Shown in pieces: positions 60,991 through 64,000 of a stretch of 64,000 nt of DNA. The translations under genes and the position numbers were made by a program. Source of the stretch: JANQEA01 sp964466035. GTDB taxonomy: Bacteria; Bipolaricaulota; Bipolaricaulia; UBA7950; UBA9294. The notes beneath the pieces are model-generated. The model saw nothing but the letters and a program-made list of their open reading frames with translations, had not been told where the DNA came from and searched no databases. The DNA is taken from the NCBI GenBank assembly GCA_964466035.1, contig CAYXLR010000009.1, forward strand, positions 1 through 64,000, read 5' to 3'. Positions within the stretch are counted from its first letter, which is position 1; each line of letters starts with the position of its first letter.

Positions 60991-61326
60991 CTACTCCTCT
61001 TCCTCGTAGATGAAGACGACCTTCTCCTCGCCCCGCATCACCCAACCGAGACGCTCGCGCGCCGCCTGCTCGATCGCCTCCGGATCGTCCTTCTCCGCCA
61101 GACGTTCGCGCAGGGCCGCCTGCTCGATCAACGCCCGCTGCTGCGCCGCGTTGAGATCCTCCAACTCACGGCGGAGGGAGCGAATCTCCAGCGCCTGGAG
61201 GATGAACAACGAGAGGACCAGCCCCCCGAGCACCGACAGCGCGACGAGGAAGACCGCGGTGCGCACGGACCGCTTCGGCACCGTTGCGCCGCGATGAAGC
61301 GATCGCCGCCTTCGCCCCCCCAGCAT
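60991..61326 (-). CDS. FtsB/DivIC-family septum formation protein
   Basis: This 111-residue single-pass membrane protein has a basic cytoplasmic N-terminus (residues 1-24), one helix (about 25-46, AVFLVALSVLGGLVLSLFIL), and a periplasmic coiled coil (about 50-80, LRRELEDLNAAQQRALIEQ). It ends with ERLGWVMRGEEKVVFIYEE, the conserved FtsB/DivIC tail. Its role is to link division proteins in the divisome. Lying between eno and dnaE, it keeps the common eno-ftsB neighbourhood. Confidence 0.88.
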   Translation of the reverse strand: MLGGRRRRSLHRGATVPKRSVRTAVFLVALSVLGGLVLSLFILQALEIRSLRRELEDLNAAQQRALIEQAALRERLAEKDDPEAIEQAARERLGWVMRGEEKVVFIYEEEE

Positions 61327-61352
61327 GACCGTCCCCCTCGTGTCTGTTGTCC

Positions 61353-62633
61353 CTAGCTGGCCGTGAAGCGCGCCGGCCAGTCGGCGAGTTCGAGCGCGTG
61401 TTCCTCCTCGATCCGTAGCAATCGATTGTACTTCGCGACGCGCTCGCTTCGCGAAATCGAGCCGCTCTTGATCTGTCCGCAGCCGGTGCCGGTCGCCAGA
61501 TCGGCGACCGACGTGTCCTCCGTCTCGCCGGAGCGGTGCGAGACGACGCACGTGTACCCCGCGAAGTGCGCGATGTCCATCGTGTCGAGCGTTTCGGTGA
61601 CCGTGCCGATCTGGTTCAACTTGATCAGGATCGAGTTGGCGATCCCCTCCTCGATCCCGTCGCGCAGCCGGTTCGGATTGGTGACGAACACGTCGTCCCC
61701 AACGATCTGGATCCGCCCGCCGAGCCGTTCGGTCAACAATCGCCAGCCGGCGCGGTCCTCCTCGCCGACCCCGTCCTCGATCGAGACGATCGGGAAGGCA
61801 TCGACCCAGCTCTCGTACGTCCGAACGAGGTCCTCGGCGCTCAGCGTCTTCGATTCGCCGCCGACCGTGAACCGGTACGCTCCGTCGACGAAGAAGCTCG
61901 TCGCCGCCGAGTCGAGCGCGACCGCCACGTCCTCTCCCGGCCGGTAGCCGCTCTTCTCGATCGCTTCGACCAGCAGGGAGAGCGCGGCGCGGTTCTCGTC
62001 GAGGTCCGGAGCGAAGCCGCCCTCGTCGCCGACCGCCGTCGCGAGCCCCTTCGACTTCAGGATCCCCTTCAAGGTATGGAAGACCTCCGAGCAGGCGCGG
62101 ACCGCCTCGCGGAACGTCGCCGCGCTCAGCGGAAGGAGCATGAACTCCTGGATGTCGACGTTGTTGTCGGCGTGCTCCCCGCCGTTGAGGACGTTCATCA
62201 TCGGGCGCGGGAGACGGGCCCGTCGGGCCCCGGACAGGTAGCGGAAGAGCGGGAGGCCGAGGGAATCGGCCGCCGCGCGGGCCGTGGCGAGCGACACGGC
62301 GAGGATCGCGTTGGCGCCGAGGCGGCTCTTGTTCTCCGTCCCGTCAAGCTCGATCAGGGTTCGGTCGATCGCCGGCTGATCGAGGGCGTCCCGGCCGAGG
62401 AGCGCCGGCTCGATCTCGTCGGCGATGTTGGCGATCGCCTTCTCGACGCCGCGGCCGTGGAACCGATCGGAATCGCCGTCGCGGAGCTCCAGCGCCTCGT
62501 ACTTCCCCTTCGACGCGCCGGAGGGGACCGCCGCGCGGCCGAAGCCGCCGTCCTCGAGGAAGACGTCCGCCTCCACCGTCGGATTGCCGCGCGAATCGAT
62601 GATGGCCCGAGCCTCTATCCCTTCGATGAACAT
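61353..62633 (-). CDS. eno: Enolase
   Basis: This 426-residue glycolytic enzyme interconverts 2-phosphoglycerate and phosphoenolpyruvate. It begins MFIEGIEARAIIDSRGNPTVE. It has GDEGGFAPDL near residue 203, metal ligands in ALDSAATSFF, SIEDG and VGDD, the signature ILIKLNQIGTVTET and SHRSGETEDT near the end. AAGGGGG lies 7 bases upstream. It heads the leftward run eno-ftsB-like-dnaE-yvcK. Confidence 0.97.
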   Translation of the reverse strand: MFIEGIEARAIIDSRGNPTVEADVFLEDGGFGRAAVPSGASKGKYEALELRDGDSDRFHGRGVEKAIANIADEIEPALLGRDALDQPAIDRTLIELDGTENKSRLGANAILAVSLATARAAADSLGLPLFRYLSGARRARLPRPMMNVLNGGEHADNNVDIQEFMLLPLSAATFREAVRACSEVFHTLKGILKSKGLATAVGDEGGFAPDLDENRAALSLLVEAIEKSGYRPGEDVAVALDSAATSFFVDGAYRFTVGGESKTLSAEDLVRTYESWVDAFPIVSIEDGVGEEDRAGWRLLTERLGGRIQIVGDDVFVTNPNRLRDGIEEGIANSILIKLNQIGTVTETLDTMDIAHFAGYTCVVSHRSGETEDTSVADLATGTGCGQIKSGSISRSERVAKYNRLLRIEEEHALELADWPARFTAS

Positions 62634-62661
62634 CGGAGAACCCCCTTCGCGGTCGGTTTCC

Positions 62662-62690
62662 AGTATAGTGAGCCGCGCCGGGATCGGCAA
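62662..62690 (-). promoter_or_regulatory. Promoter for eno
   Basis: Read leftward: TTGCCG (62685-62690), 17 bases, TATACT (62662-62667), with a leader of about 22 bases. Confidence 0.7.
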
Positions 62691-62706
62691 TGGAATCGGC
62701 CCTCGG

Positions 62707-62735
62707 TTGCGCGTTCTCGCGATGGAATCGATAAT
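62707..62735 (+). promoter_or_regulatory. Promoter for alaS
   Basis: TTGCGC (62707-62712), 17 bases, GATAAT (62730-62735), with a leader of about 22 bases. It is divergent from the eno promoter. Confidence 0.6.
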
Positions 62736-62764
62736 CCGAGCGACACGACTTGCGGGGGAGATCC

Positions 62765-64000
62765 ATGAAGGCGAGCGAGCTACGGAGCCGTTACCTCGAG
62801 TTTTTCGCCAAGCGGGATCACAAGGTCCTGCCCGGTTCGCCGTTGGTGCCGAACGATCCGACGCTGCTGCTCACGTCGGCCGGAATGGTCCAGTTCAAGG
62901 ACGTCTTCTGGGGGCGGGCCGAGGCATCGTTCCCCCGCGCTGCGACGTGCCAGAAGTGCTTCCGGACGACCGACATCGAGAACGTCGGAAGGACGGCGTA
63001 CCACAACACGTTCTTCGAGATGCTCGGCAACTTCTCGTTCGGCGACTACTTCAAGGAAGGGGCGATCCGCCTGGCGTGGGAGTTCCTCGTCGACGAGCTG
63101 GGGCTCCCGGAGGAGAAGCTTTCCGCCTCGGTCTACCGGGACGACGACGAGGCGTTCGCCATCTGGCGGGACGTCATCGGCCTTCCGGAGGAGCGGATCG
63201 TCCGCCTCGGGAAGGAGCACAACTGGTGGGGGCCGGTCGGGGACAGCGGTCCGTGCGGGCCGGATTCCGAGATCTTCTACGACACCGGCGCCGAGAACGC
63301 GTGCGGGCCGGACTGCGCCGGCGTCGCGTGCGAGTGCAACCGGTACTCGGAGATATGGAACCTCGTCTTCATGGAGTACGAAGTAGGCGAGGACGGATCG
63401 CCGACGCTTCTCGACAGGAAGAACATCGACACCGGGATGGGGCTCGAGCGGACGTCGGCGGTCCTCCAGGGCGTGCCGACGGTGTTCGAGACCGACCTGT
63501 TCCGACCGATCGTCGAGGCCGTCGAAGCGGCCTGCCCTCGGGCGCTCACCGAGGTCGATCGCGTCCATCGGAACTCGATCGCCGATCACGTCCGCGGCGT
63601 CCTCTTCCTCCTGGCGGACGGCGTGATGCCCGGAAACGAGCGGCAGGGGTACGTCCTTCGGCGGATCCTCCGCCGCGCTGTCCGCGCCGGGGAGAAGATC
63701 GATCTTCCGGCCGGCTCCCTCTCGGGCTTCGTCGATCCGGTGATCGACGTGCTCGGCGGCGTCTATCCGGAGATCGCCGAGGCGCGCGACCTGGCGCATC
63801 GGCTGATCGCGCGGGAGGAAGAGACGTTCCGCAGAACGCTTCGCGACGGAGAGCGGCGGCTGGCGAAGCTGCTGGAGGAGCTAGCGGACGACGGCGAGAC
63901 GGTGCTGCCGGGCGAGCTGGCGTTCGAGCTCACCGATACGTACGGATTTCCGCTCGAGATGATTCAGGAGATCGCGGCGGAGCGCGGGATGACGGTCGAT
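62765..64000 (+). CDS. alaS: Alanyl-tRNA synthetase, N-terminal part (runs off the window)
   Basis: The frame is open from ATG 62765 to the window edge (412 codons) and covers the class II catalytic core. Visible are LTSAGMVQFKDVFWGRA, TCQKCFRTTDIENVGRTAYH, FFEMLGNFSFGDYFKEG, VGDSGPCGPDSEIFYDTG and NIDTGMGLERTSAVLQG. The tRNA-binding region then begins (HVRGVLFLLADGVMPGNERQ). The TCQKCFRTTDIENVG form with two Cys residues resembles Thermotoga/Thermus-type enzymes more than E. coli's. GGGGGAG lies upstream. Editing and C-terminal domains lie outside the window. Confidence 0.96.
   Translation, partial: MKASELRSRYLEFFAKRDHKVLPGSPLVPNDPTLLLTSAGMVQFKDVFWGRAEASFPRAATCQKCFRTTDIENVGRTAYHNTFFEMLGNFSFGDYFKEGAIRLAWEFLVDELGLPEEKLSASVYRDDDEAFAIWRDVIGLPEERIVRLGKEHNWWGPVGDSGPCGPDSEIFYDTGAENACGPDCAGVACECNRYSEIWNLVFMEYEVGEDGSPTLLDRKNIDTGMGLERTSAVLQGVPTVFETDLFRPIVEAVEAACPRALTEVDRVHRNSIADHVRGVLFLLADGVMPGNERQGYVLRRILRRAVRAGEKIDLPAGSLSGFVDPVIDVLGGVYPEIAEARDLAHRLIAREEETFRRTLRDGERRLAKLLEELADDGETVLPGELAFELTDTYGFPLEMIQEIAAERGMTVD

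Noticed and set aside
1..64000. Insertion sequences, prophage or replication origin
   Set aside because: No transposase, integrase, phage structural gene, dnaA or DnaA-box cluster was seen anywhere in the window.

Overview
The window is a GC-rich bacterial chromosome segment, roughly two-thirds G+C by eye and densely packed on both strands. Many neighbouring genes overlap by 4 bases (ATGA, GTGA or TTGA junctions). Promoters look like ordinary housekeeping-sigma sites (TTGNNN, 17 bases, TANNNT). Several genes have the -10 box 6-9 bases before the start codon and no Shine-Dalgarno sequence, which suggests leaderless mRNAs. The Mbh-like Mrp antiporter layout, the alanyl-tRNA synthetase N-terminus and the many exported PKD/CARDB proteins suggest an uncultured, deep-branching lineage, for example near Thermotogota or Bipolaricaulota. 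That assignment is inference only.

Bases 1-14119: a cysteine-rich exported protein, a HAD phosphatase, cysS and a small COG2426 membrane protein. A long leftward run follows: an Mrp/Mbh-type Na+/H+ antiporter module (E-F-G-MbhD-MbhE/B-C-D), a HAD-IIA phosphatase and an ABC-2 exporter. Its MbhD subunit carries a family-3 solute-binding domain. A PKD lipoprotein and an M24 peptidase lie upstream.

Bases 14179-30062: housekeeping genes. pheS stands without pheT. Leftward come an orphan atpC with fabF, then era, a GGDEF sensor protein, an acetyltransferase-like gene and deoC. Rightward runs a HutI-like amidohydrolase with ispE, cmk, plsC, rpsA and an HU/IHF gene. Leftward again are a Memo-family gene, yicC and gmk.

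Bases 30105-32400: a tRNA-Gln(CTG) gene with a 20-bp inverted repeat at its 3' end, two structured tandem repeats, and a lower-GC islet with an exported caspase-like protease. Sequences resembling the tRNA 3' end recur through the islet and at its far side.

Bases 32421-42985: one leftward operon for four exported proteins, three of them built from CARDB repeats (two of those also with predicted beta-propellers). The fourth has an internal duplication.

Bases 43152-64000: glnS, a broken xpt remnant, pyrKDFE, a PDZ protein, a 1448-residue exported protein combining a beta-helix, PKD domains and a caspase fold, a thpR-archease-rtcB RNA-repair operon, eno-ftsB-like-dnaE-yvcK leftward, and the first 412 codons of alaS.

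The least ordinary parts are the MbhD-ligand-binding fusion, the tRNA-Gln repeat and caspase islet, the four-gene CARDB secretome operon and the beta-helix/PKD/caspase protein.
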